In this document: piece after piece, positions 52,021 through 64,000 of the stretch
Layout: each line of letters opens with the position of its first letter
Numbering within the stretch: position 1 is the stretch's first letter
Assembly: GCA_949752745.1 (NCBI GenBank)
Contig: OX457029.1
Span: 10,393,511-10,457,510 of the forward strand
Reading direction: 5' to 3'
Length of the DNA: 64,000 bases
DNA from: Protula sp. h YS-2021
Taxonomy: Eukaryota > Annelida > Polychaeta > Sabellida > Serpulidae
Notes under the pieces: model-generated
What the model was told of the DNA's origin: nothing
Database searches by the model: none
The model's input: the letters and a program-made list of their open reading frames with translations, nothing else
Made by a program: the position numbers and the translations under genes

Positions 52021-52829
52021 AATTACCAACTGCAGCGTCCTTAAAATGTTGCAAACTGGTTGAGGCTTCAACAGACGTTGGATAAAGGTCGCTTACAGAC
52101 GACCATCTAACTTATAGTTTTTCAGTTATTTAGCAGCACTGATGCAGGTGGCATTGGTAATGATTTTCAAGAAGTACGTTCACAATATATATCTTATAAA
52201 ACATTAAATATCAGGACAAAATAACACAGAATGATATGAAATTACACCGGATCAGGTGTGACAGTGTTCTGGATGAGGACCATCTTTCAATCCTATTATT
52301 TTATGCTATGATTGCAGGCAGTTATATCCCGCCGATTAACTAAGATAGTTACGGAGATACGTATTCAGCAGTATCGCCTTAAGTATGGGGTCAGCGATAC
52401 TACTTCCTGGCCAGTTATATCGTTAGATGCCGTACAGGTAGTTGTGTAAATTATGTATCTATCTTATAATATTGTAGAGTAAATAATTAATCATGATCTT
52501 GAAGTACTTATGAAGTGTGTATATGAATTCTGTTCGTTTACTTTATTTTCTGTTTACTTTCAAGGCAATATTCAGTCAGTAACGTTTACCATCAATACAT
52601 CACAGTCAACATTCAATGTTTGGGACCATTTCCATCTTGCACTTTTTGATAATGGAGATCCTAATTGTTCTGTAAAAATTTTTGTCACTGGTCGATATTT
52701 ATCGTACATTTTCTCTGGATACTAATATGGACTTATATATACGCCTAGAAATATGTACAGCTGTTACGTTTATGGAAAGTTCAGTTCGTCTTTACCAACA
52801 TAGAACGCCTTTTTTTATTTGCTGCAGAA

Positions 52830-53680
52830 TTTTTGATATCTATAAATATTTAAAGATATCTTATCTGAAATTGAATTTCATATGTATGAAATTGATTTTT
52901 AATTATCACATACGGGATTTAATTTTTATATCTATAATACAATTTAACATATCTAAAATTCTATTTTGATATCAAAATTTTGTAAAATAATGTATTGAAC
53001 AATTGCAAGAAAAATCTGTTAAACTACCTTTTGAGACAATAATGTGTATCTCTTATCAAAGAGACATAACTAAATTTTGATAAACAAATTGAAAAATTAT
53101 ATCTTTTTCGAATGGTGCGTGTAAAACTATTTGAAGGCTTGCTATAACATTACCTGTTTGTGACTTTGGGGTCTTTTATTATTCATTTTCTGGCATATTT
53201 TTTATCTGTTTGACATGGATTCGTATTTTGCATAAGTTCTTTCAGAATGTACGAATTAAGGCAAAGAACTTAAAATATTTTGAGATTTATCATCCAACAG
53301 AAGCATTTGCCACCGAATTTTATGTACAAAAATTGGTTTTGAATTATCGATGCCTAAAATTAATCTTCCTATATACAATTGAATTAAAAACATCTTAAAT
53401 TGAAATTAAGACACACAAAACCGAATTTTGACATCTTAAATTGCACTATAGATATCAAAGCATGTTTTGATATCTGACAGAAATTTTAGATATCTCTAAA
53501 TCAATTTTAATTATGTAAAATAGTTCAGATATCAGTGATTATATCGTGATATCAAGAAATGAATGTTGAGATCTTAATTCATTATTTATCTTTTTAATTA
53601 TTTATTAATCAGCATTCAATGGATATCTTTTAATTATTAATATCTAAAAGATATCTTTTAATTATTAATATCTAAAATGA
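52830..53680. repeat. AT-rich stretch dense in GATATC/AGATATCT words
   Basis: Short palindromic words (GATATC, AAAGATATCTTTTAATTATT doubled near 53620-53680) recur. No coding. It lies in an intron of the SLC23-like gene; possibly a decayed AT-rich element. Confidence 0.45.
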
Positions 53681-54239
53681 TAATGAACGGGTAAACGTCT
53701 TGCACTATAGCATCGCAATTTTCTTATTTAAAGCTGTACTTGTGTTTAGACGAGATGAACAATAAAAATCATTGCCCGCATAAGTAATCAATAGCCATAA
53801 CACTCTTGACCCAATTGCTTTCATTTCGCCAGTTCCAATATGAGGTGTACATTGAACGGAAGCATTATAACGTTTAATCCATGGTCATTATGTCAACTGA
53901 GTCAAGAAACTTTGATATCCAAGTGGTCCAAATTTTAAAAGCTGATTTTGTACTTTACCCATCTAAGTCACAAGATTTTGTTTTCTTCAGCAAATATTAT
54001 CCAATATCAGCGGAGTCATCACATCAGTATACATAATTCATAGCCAGCTGTGCACGGACGGGCGCGGATCCTCGGACGTCTTCTTTGATCGTTTGTTGAG
54101 CTCTGCATGGTTGGTTTAACATCTTTCATTCAAGTGACGTTTGGTGTCAGGTATTTGAAAGATAATGAAGGTTAACCGTCCATCCGTCCATCCCTTCGCC
54201 TCTCTTCCTTTTTGTCTCAATCCTCCTTTCTTATTCCTG

Positions 54240-54402
54240 TCCCTCCCTCCCTCCCTCCCTCCCTCCCTCCATCCCTCCCTCCCTCCCTCCCTCCCTCCAT
54301 CCCTCCCTCCCTCCCTCCCTCCCTCCCTCCCTCCCTCCCTCCCTCCCTCCCTCCCTCCCTCCCTCCCTCCCTCCCTCCCTCCCTCCCTCCCTCCCTCCCT
54401 CC
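54240..54402. repeat. (CCCT)n microsatellite
   Basis: About 160 bp of pure CCCT/CCTC with two CCAT interruptions, ending 20 bp before the acceptor of the SLC23-like exon at 54422, so it may act as its polypyrimidine tract. Confidence 0.95.
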
Positions 54403-54929
54403 AATATCAATTATTTTTCAGATTGCCAATAGTTCAGGGCAGTTCAATTTCGTTTCACGTTCCCACAGTAGCCGCGACGTCTATTGAAGCCTTCCAATGC
54501 CCGGATGTTCTTTTGCAACATTCTCATGGTGGGCACTTTCATTTATCTGATCGGTCCGTGTACATTTCGTTCTTTCAGCACTTCATTTCAAAAGCAAAAT
54601 GAATAGATTTTCCATTTTTGATTCATTTTTCTTTTACCTTGACAAATGTATTCTCACAAAGTCCGCCACAACGTCTAGAATAGAAATGATACATTTATAG
54701 ATTTCAATTTTCAGTTTATGCTCAAACATGATTGCATTGTTGTTGTGTGGTTGTATTATATGGAACCTGTCAGTGTCGTAAAGATCGCTATGGAAAGAAT
54801 AGTTTTATTAAGAGAAGTCAAAGGACACTGCCGTTTAGCTGACACGTTGAGTGATGGTAACGACCCAGTGACGATGACCTATAATTCAAACAAAGGTAGT
54901 GGCGATGACGTGGAGCTATGGAATTACGG

Positions 54930-55560
54930 CATGCAAGTGGTGGGTGCATCATAAAAATTAAATTACCGAATACAAGTGTAAGTGTTGCTGAAGTTTCAAA
55001 TAACGCAGGAGGGGTAAGTGCAGCAGAACTATTTAATTGTCACGTGCGTGCAGTTGAGAGGGCTGAGCACAGCAGAATAATTCAATTACGGCATGTGAAG
55101 TAAGTGTAGCAGAACTGTTCAGTTAAGGAGTAAGGGGGTAAATACAACAGAACCAATTAATTAAAGATGTGAGGGGCAAGTGCAGCAGACTCATTCAATT
55201 AACATATGCGAGAGGCAAGTGCAGCACAATCATTCAATTAACACATGCGATGGGTAAGTGCAGCAAAATCATTCAATTAACACATGCGATGGGTAAGTGC
55301 AGCACAATCATTCAATTAGCACATGCGATGGGCAAGTGCAGCAGTCTCATCCTATTAACCCATGCGGTGGGCAAGTGCAGCAGACTCATCCTATTAACCC
55401 ATGCGGTGGGCAAGTTCAGCAGACTCATCCTATTAACCCATGGGATGGGTAAGTGCAACAGAACCGTTCATTAAAAGCATACGTGTTGCAAATGCAGTAG
55501 AACCATAGAATTACTAGTTGTAAGCTTTACGCATGGCAGAATAATGGAATTACAATAATG
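54930..55560 (+). repeat. 39-bp minisatellite rich in splice-donor sequence
   Basis: About 12-15 units close to GGGTAAGTGCAGCAAAATCA then TTCAATTAACACATGCGAT. Several carry GGTAAGTG, a perfect donor consensus, others GGCAAGTG. The 13-codon open frame it creates (55169-55474) is a repeat artefact. It lies in an SLC23-like intron. Confidence 0.85.
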
Positions 55561-58500
55561 AAGCAGTAAGTGCAAGAGAACCACGAAGTCATAAGTAAAA
55601 CAGAGGCATTGAACTATCTCATTATCACAATAGCAAGTGCCACTGAATCATTGGATTACCGAATGCGATTATTGTAGTTTTTGTCGAACACCTGTCATTA
55701 GCTATGGAATTAGAGAATGTGTCTAGGTCATACTATTTCTATAAAGTGCCGAATGAAAAGTTAAGGCATAAATGATCCAAAGGCTTAAGTGTTCCAACAG
55801 GTTACCTTCTGTGGCCCCAAAAAGGCAATGTTTGAAATCCTGGCATCCTGAGATTGAATGGAAAGCTATGTTGGAATCACCCTTGGATTTTACATACTTA
55901 AAACGAAATGCAATACGCATTCCATTCTATGTTTTAGACTTTCTAAAGCACGAAATGAGTGTAAATTTTTATGATATGTTGTAAATTTGATTTATGGCTA
56001 AGATGAGGACACGTATATATACTAATAAAGCATCCAAGATAAAATGCCAGTTAAGATGCATTCAAAATCAAAGACGCGATCGCCACATGACAACTGACAG
56101 GAATCGTAGCATTTGAATGTATAGGTCTGGGTTGAGTTGAGGCGTTTTCAAGCGCTCTTAGCTCTACAGATCTATTTGAAATCCTAGATTTGAATGGGTC
56201 GCTATTTCAGATCCCAAACACACAGACACACAAAAATCCACGAGAATTTTAGCAATCCGATATCAGCCCATCTTTGCCTTCAAGCAACTTCTAGTTCTGA
56301 GCATTTTCTGTCTCTAAGCATGCTGGTACTTCCCGATATAATAGTATGTGCACTGGGGTCATTCAATGGTAAACAGGTATGCATTTGAAAGAAAATCTCG
56401 AAGTAACTGGACATTTCAGACATTGCTCAAATGAAATAATGGGTACTCGCTAGTTTTCACAACACAGTAAGTTAATCGATGTCAAGCCAGCAGTGCGGAG
56501 GTTTGAGAACCTGGTGCCACTGGCTTGATTGGCTCTGTGATGAGGTTTGTCGGTCCTCTTACGATCGCACCTACTGTGACTTAAATTGGTCTGTCACTGT
56601 TTATGGCCGTTACAAAACCATCTCAGTCTCAATGGGGAGTGGCGTTATTGTGAGTATGTTAATCGTAATACTGTTGATTGTATTACTGTCAGCAGTTACA
56701 CTAAAACGATACTATTAGTAATACTTTTGATGTCACTGTTTGTACTGTTTCCTCCTTTGAAAATATATGTCATTCAATCAATTACTTATTCAATTAAATC
56801 ATCTTTATTCCTTTAACGATATGTAGAGAAGTGAAAGTCCAATTATTTTACAACAGTGAAGGAAAATAGATAGTTGTACCCAAAAAAGATAGTTTTAGAG
56901 TTATTACTTACTGTGGTTTTAAAGAGATCAGGACTTAGCCCTCAAGACCTGGTTGCCATGTTTTGTTCGATTGCTATGTTTTGTTCGGTCTCATCACAAA
57001 GTCACTATCTTCCCACATCGAACACATTCAAACAGGGCACTAAAGATTTTTTCCCAAGCCTAACTATTCTAGTGCCTTAGACAATTCAGGTCTTCAAACT
57101 TTAGAGGAACGTCGCACTTCAATCACAAAAGCTTTCTTCGAAAGCATGAAATTCCCCAACCCATAAGCTGCACCACCTACTACCCATCCAGGTCCAACCA
57201 AAGAATAACCTCCGCTCCACTACCTTAATGGCTGCACATAAATGTAAAACAAACAGATACCGTAAGAACTTCCTCCCATACTGCTTGTATAATTTCAATT
57301 AGTCATGTTGATACTGCGATTAAATTAATATGTCAATGTACTGTGATTCATTTATCATGTCAGTATTATTGCTTGTTTACTAATAATGTATTTTTAGATA
57401 CATTTGTTTGGACTTTGTATGCATGTTTATTTTATGTAATTATCCAACGTATATGCCTATGCACTGTATCTTATCTAAAATGGAAAATATTTCATAAGTT
57501 ACAAATGTAGTAATTCCGCAAAATGAAAGATGAAAGTCATAATGGCTAACCTTTAGGTTATTTAATAAATAATTTGTCGTAAACAAAAATATTGTATTCT
57601 TCTTGGCAAATAACTTATGATCCAGTTAACACAATTATTATAGAAACTGTTTCAGCAATTCAATCAAAGTGAAGGGTGGGAAGTTTTTATTCTGAAACCT
57701 TACTTATAGTTACTCAATGTATTGCTTACTTCTACAAATTTATTTAGAACAACATAGCCCATATTTTTTAAATTCTGAAAAACTGAGAAAATGGAAAAGC
57801 TGGTCTATCACCTGGTTTATCACCTAGTTTAAGCAATATTGCGATCAGATCCAAATTTTTACAGACCGACGGCTTTTTGTCTTTAAAATACGATATGTTT
57901 CTTTAGTATTCAAACTATTTTTCTAAAGCAATGCACCATAATATTGTGATCCGCAAATCCGTTTCATGTTCGTTAGACGATGTCTTCTAGTTTAGTTCAT
58001 TTTCAAATCCGCCTATGAAGGACAATTTTTATGCAAACTACTTTTTCCTTGTATATTTTAAAAGAACCTCTTGTCATCCAAGGCTTATTGTTTCTATGTA
58101 CACGACCACAAACCTTTTTAACGGGCAATACTTGACATATCATTGTTAGAAATGCAGCAAATTGATTGCATGCAGTGTTACGTCATTCAACATATATTAG
58201 CTGGAGAAATTTTTTAAAGCTGATTGCCGTTTACAGGCCTCTAAGCTGTTATCATTTACATCACTAACACAACTTTATTGTTTAGTTTTTAAGCAAAGTC
58301 ATAACCTGTGATCACTAATCATATCGACTGCTACTCAGGCTAAATTTGTGCTACTATAAATAACATTTGTAAATATGCTGTCAATAATAAGATATGAAAA
58401 TAATAGAACATAGAGTTATGTTAAGAACGTTTTTAGCTTTAATGTGACATGAGACATCATTAATCGTTTCTATAATAAATACATACAACTAATCGGTTTT

Positions 58501-61359
58501 CGATACACAAATGTAATTATGTTATTCTTAGAATTATGAATTCGTAATTCTATGATTATGCATTCCAGATACAACTAAGACATGGCATATAGCCAATTTA
58601 ATACGATATACACATTTTGATAAAATATAAAATCTTTTTTTTTGTTTTGTTACCTTGACACCTTTGAATCACAGTTCTGTTAATAGCTTTGTGATCTTCG
58701 TTGTTTTTCTTCTTTTGGGGCAAAATTCGAGTCTCATTACCAATGTGGAGCAAGAGAGAAGGGTGTTCTACTACTCCTCGTCCTATTTTTAAGCTTTTCC
58801 CAGTAAATATACATATATGTGTGTTTAAAATTGATAAGAGATGTATTCAATAAAAGGGAAATATCATATTTTAGTTCTATACGAATACATGTGCGTAAAC
58901 AAAAATTTCACGAATTCATCAGAACAATCATTCGATTTTAAAATAATGTGACTTTTGTAGTGTGCAAATAATCATTTGAAGGTTTGAAGTAGTTATGCAC
59001 TAGATAACAGACATAGGTCTAAATTCGCAAGAAGAGTGGAAAATGAAAATATTTCTGTTATAACACGCATCGAGTAACAATGCACTCCAGGAAAATGTTA
59101 TACACAAATTTACATGTCTTCTAAGCATTCCAAAGTCTAATACAATGCACACCGGCCTCATTATCTGCAATATAGTAGTAGCTACCGTAAAATCGGAATG
59201 CATGACTAATACACAAACGTCAGTTAAGCATTGTACGTCTAACACACAAATGGCAAGTGGGAAAGGTTTCTGTCACCTGTGGCATTAATGTGTAATATGC
59301 ATCAGCGCCCCATCGTTTTCACTTTTTTGAATATTTTGGCTCTTTTATGTCTTTAATACATTGAAGCTGAAAGGTATAAACGTGTTTTAATACAACACAA
59401 AATTTTGGCAAGATTCTAATTGATTAGCTTACAAGCTGCAGAACTGTTAAATCAAGTGTCGAAGATCGTATGTTCCTCAATTAGCTGCAAAAGCATACTA
59501 CTGAGGCTGGTCGGCCCCTGATTTCATTACGCGTATTTAAAAACAGCGGTTAAATTTATCGGTCCTTTTTGGAGCCGGACTAACGCTGGTTAAATAGTTC
59601 ACTGAAGACAAAGAATTTTGGTATTGATCTGAATAATTTAAACTTATTTAAATTAAGCACTTCCTTTATTTTACAGCACATATTTGCAATTGCCATATGC
59701 TGGATGATATGCGGTATTTTGACAATATGTGATGTGTTATCCAAAAAGCAGGACAATAGAAGCTATGGAGCCAGCTGGTTCTTTATTCCTTATCCGAGTT
59801 TGTTTAACATTTTAATATTACACAGCTTTTTTTAGAAAGGTGCTTATCTTAGTGTTTTGAATTTCTTCTACAGAACATTAACCCTGATTTCAAAGTGGTG
59901 TACTTAAAAATTAAGTGCTTCAACTTTTTAAAATGAATTATTAAAAGTACAGGATAAACAGCCTAAAATTAAGCTTTTAATATTTCTGTTTATTTTTATA
60001 TAGAGTGCCATTGGAAGGTTTGAAATTTTCATCCGGTCTTTTTGTTGAATTTCTGGAAGCTGGCTTTGCTTCAACATTAGAAAGTGTTGGTGACAATTAC
60101 GCCGCAACCAGGATAAGCATCATCCCACTACCCGCTAAGCATGCAATAAATACAGGCTACTGGTGGAAGGTATCGCATCAGCACTTGCCGCTTTATTGGG
60201 TACTGGTCATGCACTGACGTCATTTTCAACCAAGGTGAACTTTATCGCTGTCACAGGGCTAAGTATTGAGGTCACTGAATGTGTCGACTATCTAAAACAA
60301 CAGTCTATGAAGACTAAACAAATACTTCCACAGCATCAACAGTCTATGAAGACTAAACAAATACTTCCACAGCATCAATGTTGCAAAAAGTACCAGCGCA
60401 AGTAAATATATGAAGAGGGATGATGTATTTAGATGTTTCAGTCTTTTTTGGAAAGTTGGAGCAGTCATACCCGTGTTACCAGACCCAGTTATTCGAGGCA
60501 TTGCAATAATTGGACTCAGTATGTTTACAATTTATCAAGATTTATTCTTCAAAAGCTAGAAAGAAAAATAAATGTTAATAGAATATTAATGGCATGAATT
60601 TGTTCTGCAACCAAGCGCTTCTGCTATCACATCAGGAGTGCTCCTCCTGAACTTGGTATAGGTTTGGGTTCAGGTGCGATACGTTAATACGACATGTAGT
60701 TCTTTTGAGACATTCAATCAAAATTTAATTGCATTTTGATCTCTTCGAAAAATGTCTTTTTGAAAAATGTTGCATTTAAGGAGATCTTTTTAAGTACCAC
60801 ACTAAACACTTCTAAATGTTACTATGTGAGTAAAATATTCTACTTTCATTAATGTTTATGGATTTTATGACATTACTTTATTATTATAACATTATCATAA
60901 TTGTATCATGATAAATTTGCAATGGTTTTGATGTTATTCAGGCATGTTTAGTTCGGTGGGGCAATCGAATCTGCAGTTTATTGACAAGGGATCTGCTAGA
61001 AACTTGGCTGTCGTTGGAATAGCAATTATACTTGATCTTATGGTTCCTTTCTGGATAAAAGCCAATCCAACAGCTATTAATACTGGTAACATTTATTGTC
61101 GCTGTTCAAAAATCAATCAGTTTGTTATCATAATGTACCATGCGCATGATGTCCCGATTACAAGGGTATCTCCTTTAAACTTAACTTCATTATGTTTTAA
61201 TTGTATGAGCAATGGTATTGATATGATGCCAGCTCTTAATTATTGCACATACAGCTTCATTGTGTTAATTTAGTTTTTATTTTTATTACACTTGGGGATT
61301 TTGAATCACCTAGTTTATTGCTTTCGTACGATTCGGTAAGATGTTTCCGTATGTTCCTT

Positions 61360-62280
61360 TATTTTCGCCAAAACCTTGTCACACGAACGACTAGGGCTAG
61401 GAAGACCAAATTTGGCAAAGAGATAGTATAGCATGTCTAGTTGGTCAAGCGTATTTTTTCATTTATTGTCATTTTGTATTCAAAAATGGACATTGAAATT
61501 TAAAACTTGAAAACCTTGTCACACAAAGTCCTCTGAGACTTCTGGGGCTAGGACAACCAAATTTGGTGGAGACATAATATAGGATGTGTAGTTGGTCAAG
61601 CTCAATTTTTAAAAAAATATTTACATTTAATATGTAAAAATGGACATTGAAATTTTGCCACCGGCGCCTATTTAAAAGTGTGTGTGTATGTGTGTGTGCA
61701 AGCTGAAGTTGACTACAGCGCTTGGTTTTTTTCCCAATTGCTAAAGAGTAATGAAATTTGGCTCAGTGACAGAGGGTGATGAGACGTCGTGAAATCCGCA
61801 TTTTTACTATGACCGTAGAAAACGATTGACCATAATCTATAAAAAAAACGGTTAGAGATAGAGCGATTTTGAGCTTATTTCCGACCCTTTGGGCCTAAAA
61901 GATTACATGTAAGACATCCTATGTGTTCTTGATGTCCTCAGCCATGGTCAGTTTAAAAAACCGGAAGTTGATCATTATCTCGAAAACGTTTAGATTCGAC
62001 CCTTTCAGCCTAAAAAGCGTTATGTAAGAGATAATTCGGAGATCTTGGCCATTTCGGTCATGGTCAGTGTCCAAAACAGGAAGTTCCAAAAAAACGGTTA
62101 GTGGTAGTGCGATTTTAAAGTTATTTTCGACCGTTTGACCGAAAAGAGAAGATAAGGGAAGAGGTGTCTTGGTGATCTTCACCTCCTCGTTCATGGTCAG
62201 TTCTGAATTTTAAGAGTTGAGAATCGTATTTTTGTGGCCCCCAAGTGCTATCTTCGCTACTCGGTAGCGAAAACGGTCTA
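61360..62280. repeat. intronic degenerate repeats in the SLC23-like gene
   Basis: Two copies of a unit of about 135 bp (AACCTTGTCACACGAA, CTAGGGCTAGGAAGACCAAA, TTTGGCAAAGAGATA) at about 61370-61470 and 61510-61610, then about three units with CGGTTAG, GAGCGATTTT, TTTTCGACC and CATGGTCAGT from about 61840 to 62210. Non-coding. Confidence 0.65.
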
Positions 62281-62825
62281 GTTTTTATAAAGCAACAAAA
62301 GACTTTGATTCGAGGTTTTATTTTCTTTTGTAATTTTATAAATTCAGAGCCTTATTCCACACCCCTGTGTTAATTTACTCGTAGTGGTGCTTTGCTGCAT
62401 TTCTTCACTGTTACAGGGTTCGGACTGCTTGATTCAGTACTCTCCGTTTTACTAGGCACCACAATGCTGGTTGAAGGACTGATTACATGTTTTCTGGACA
62501 ATATCTTACCAGGTCTTATTGTTCATCAATATTTTTGCTTTTAAATGCCATAAACAGTTGTATCTTATATATTGAACAGTTTGTTCAGACAAGGAATTTG
62601 TTTCCTTAAAAGTTACACATCAAAATACATGTGTAAAAACAAGTCAAAATCCTATACCATGCGACATTTATTGCATTTATCAAATCGAGTAGGCTGTATG
62701 ATGTTTGTGATATCTATTTTCCTCTTAAATTTGATTAGTGATTCGCTTCAGGATCAAGAACAGAGAGAGGATTAGATGCATTCCACAAACAGATTTTACC
62801 TCAACATACAGATAAGAAAACCTAA

Positions 62826-64000
62826 CTGTGATGCCATCCATATATCATGTACCATTATTTCATTCTCTTTTGAACTGGACAAGCCTAGGTTCTTACTTGC
62901 CCTTTTTGCCGTTACATAAGGATAATGCATGGAATTGCTCTTATCCTAAGACAAACGAGACATTCTTGACTGTTGGAGGATAGCCAGACGCCAGTGCAGC
63001 ACCCTGTGCTGAAGATACTGGCTGCTAGAGGATTCATTGGCCTTGTAGTTCAGATCGCCAAGTAAACACAACGCCAAAAGAGATATCCTCACTTGACGGA
63101 TAATGATGTTCATACTGCTTGGCCAAACCACAATATTTTGATACAGTTTTGTGCATTGTTAGTTCCGCTTGAATACATTCTTGCGCAAACATTGTGTATA
63201 ATTTTTTGGGTGACATATGGTATTGTTTTAAGCAAACGTCAAAGCAAACTGTTTATAGGAAGCGGCTTCGAATGCAAAATGAAGTTTTGAACTATGTGAA
63301 TTATGGTGTCAGTTTTCGTTTTGAACAGCATATTATTCCGGTCGCATATCATAAAGTCATTTTCTTACTAAAATGAATAACTAAATGCTTATTGATTATT
63401 CAATATATTTGCTGCTACACATAAGTTTAAAATATAAGATGATTGAAACTAAAGGAATCAACAAATTAGTTTTTTGAGGTTGAAACGATCGGACTAGATT
63501 GGATTCATATGATAAACAGATTTAAAATACCCATGACAACGGAACATCTGTGCCACTGTCCATTTGAATAGTTTGATATAAAACAAAACAAGCCAAATAT
63601 GTGACAATTACAACACCCTATCAAGTGTCTGTGACGTCATAATGATTTTATAAGCAGAAACCCATAGGAACGCCACTCTATGTGCACATCACATAAGTAC
63701 TTGCATATATGTTATTAGTTTCCTTTAGAGCTGTCGATATACGGCTTTCAGTGGTTTAATCAGTGTATTAATGCTTAATTAATTCTTAGATTTTTGTATC
63801 TTGGAGTATTTCAGTCTTACAGATGTGTTACATGGGTCTTTCAGATCACACATGAAGTCCTTCACCATCCACCATACATAGTCTTTACACATGCCTAAAT
63901 ATTAATTTATAGTCACCTTGTGAACACATATTTCTATCATTTCGTCAACATGTTTCTGCTATTCATGGTTATGCGACTATACCTCAAATAACTTATTGTA
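62826..64000. other. downstream of the SLC23-like gene, no gene seen
   Basis: No coding signature or repeat recognised. It includes the presumed 3' UTR of the SLC23-like gene; no polyadenylation signal was assigned. Confidence 0.4.

Larger units (their letters stand above)
52318..62825 (+). pseudogene. SLC23-type nucleobase/ascorbate transporter gene, disrupted
   Basis: The family (NAT/SLC23) comprises about 12-14-segment membrane carriers of nucleobases or ascorbate. Pieces in family order: 52318-52437 (YGVSDTTSW, before TM1); degenerate QHSMFGTIS near 52612; 54422-54528 (LPIVQGSS, VPTVAATS); about 56480-56715 (MRFVGPLTIAPTV, LSLFMAV, QWGVAL); 59677-59797 (ILTICDVLS, FFIPYP); 60003-60290 (FASTLESVGDNYAATRIS, KHAINTG, EGIASALAALLGTG); about 60430-60518 (VLPDPVIRG); 60942-61085 (QSNLQFIDKGSARNL); 62417-62512 (LLGTTMLVEGL, FLDNILPG); 62752-62825 (ERGLDAFHKQ, stop). 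Damage: TAA in place of an expected Leu codon after IAPTVT, a frameshift after QWGVAL, two one-base losses in 60003-60290, loss of the PN.G....TK signature (here VNFIAVTG), and a doubled 39-bp piece at 60300-60377. Five exons are intact with good splice sites, so decay is recent or the assembly has small errors. Confidence 0.75.

Noticed and set aside
55169..55474. 101-codon frame with 13-residue repeats
   Set aside because: Direct result of the 39-bp minisatellite; no start context, splice sites or conservation.
56479..56718. 79-codon frame with a Cys-rich start and a hydrophobic end, looking like a small membrane protein
   Set aside because: Another frame of the same bases reads MRFVGPLTIAPTV and LSLFMAV, an SLC23 exon; the hydrophobic end is the shifted continuation of that exon.
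62946..63216. Minus-strand frames with a GDLN motif resembling an endonuclease fragment
   Set aside because: A single short motif without neighbouring domain residues; too weak to call a retroelement.

Overview
The window is nuclear DNA of an animal, most likely a bivalve mollusc. The evidence is intron-rich genes with GT-AG splice sites, a full ciliary gene (IFT57), a family of secreted Gly/Ser/Tyr/His/Lys-rich proteins of byssal or shell-matrix style, and hairpin-led tandem-repeat elements followed by GTCCGTCC-like stretches, as seen in bivalve genomes. The species is not identified; a dreissenid-like heterodont would fit but is a guess.

Layout. 0.9-6.0 kb (+): IFT57 in nine coding exons, reconstructed from splice sites and the conserved protein (about 410 aa). 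Its introns are full of tandem copies of its own exon 3' ends. 6-11 kb: repeats and mobile elements. 11.2-18.5 kb: a head-to-head pair of paralogous secreted-protein genes, here called A1 (-) and B1 (+), about 970 bp apart between start codons. 18.5-21.8 kb: flank. 21.8-23.8 kb: a B pseudogene (psiB). 23.8-25.6 kb: an IFT57 fragment. 25.7-38.0 kb: a second copy of the whole IFT57-tail/spacer/A/B unit, with genes A2 (-) and B2 (+). 38.8-42.4 kb: a dead L1/Tx1-like LINE. 42.8-45.6 kb: a third B copy (B3), broken by a frameshift and two nonsense codons and without an A partner. 45.9-46.8 kb: a DNA-transposon-like element with terminal inverted repeats. 47.4-48.5 kb: a degenerate tandem repeat. 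52.3-62.8 kb (+): an SLC23-type nucleobase/ascorbate transporter gene scattered over about ten exons, with disrupted exons; probably a pseudogene.

How it fits together. A and B share exon structure (112-nt first exon, long second exon, 186-nt third exon, tiny last exon), signal peptide, a Cys-containing N-terminal domain and a conserved C-terminal domain. They differ in the repetitive centre: His/Lys/Ser/Trp-rich in A, Tyr/Gly/Lys/Ser-rich in B. They look like two components of one secreted extracellular material, possibly co-regulated from a shared promoter. The pair was copied in tandem with the 3' end of IFT57; the junction joins a B intron to the last bases of IFT57 exon 6. Comparing the two copies also exposes at least two elements inserted in one copy, with an empty site in the other. 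All gene names other than IFT57 are descriptive; the A/B family is not assigned to a named protein.
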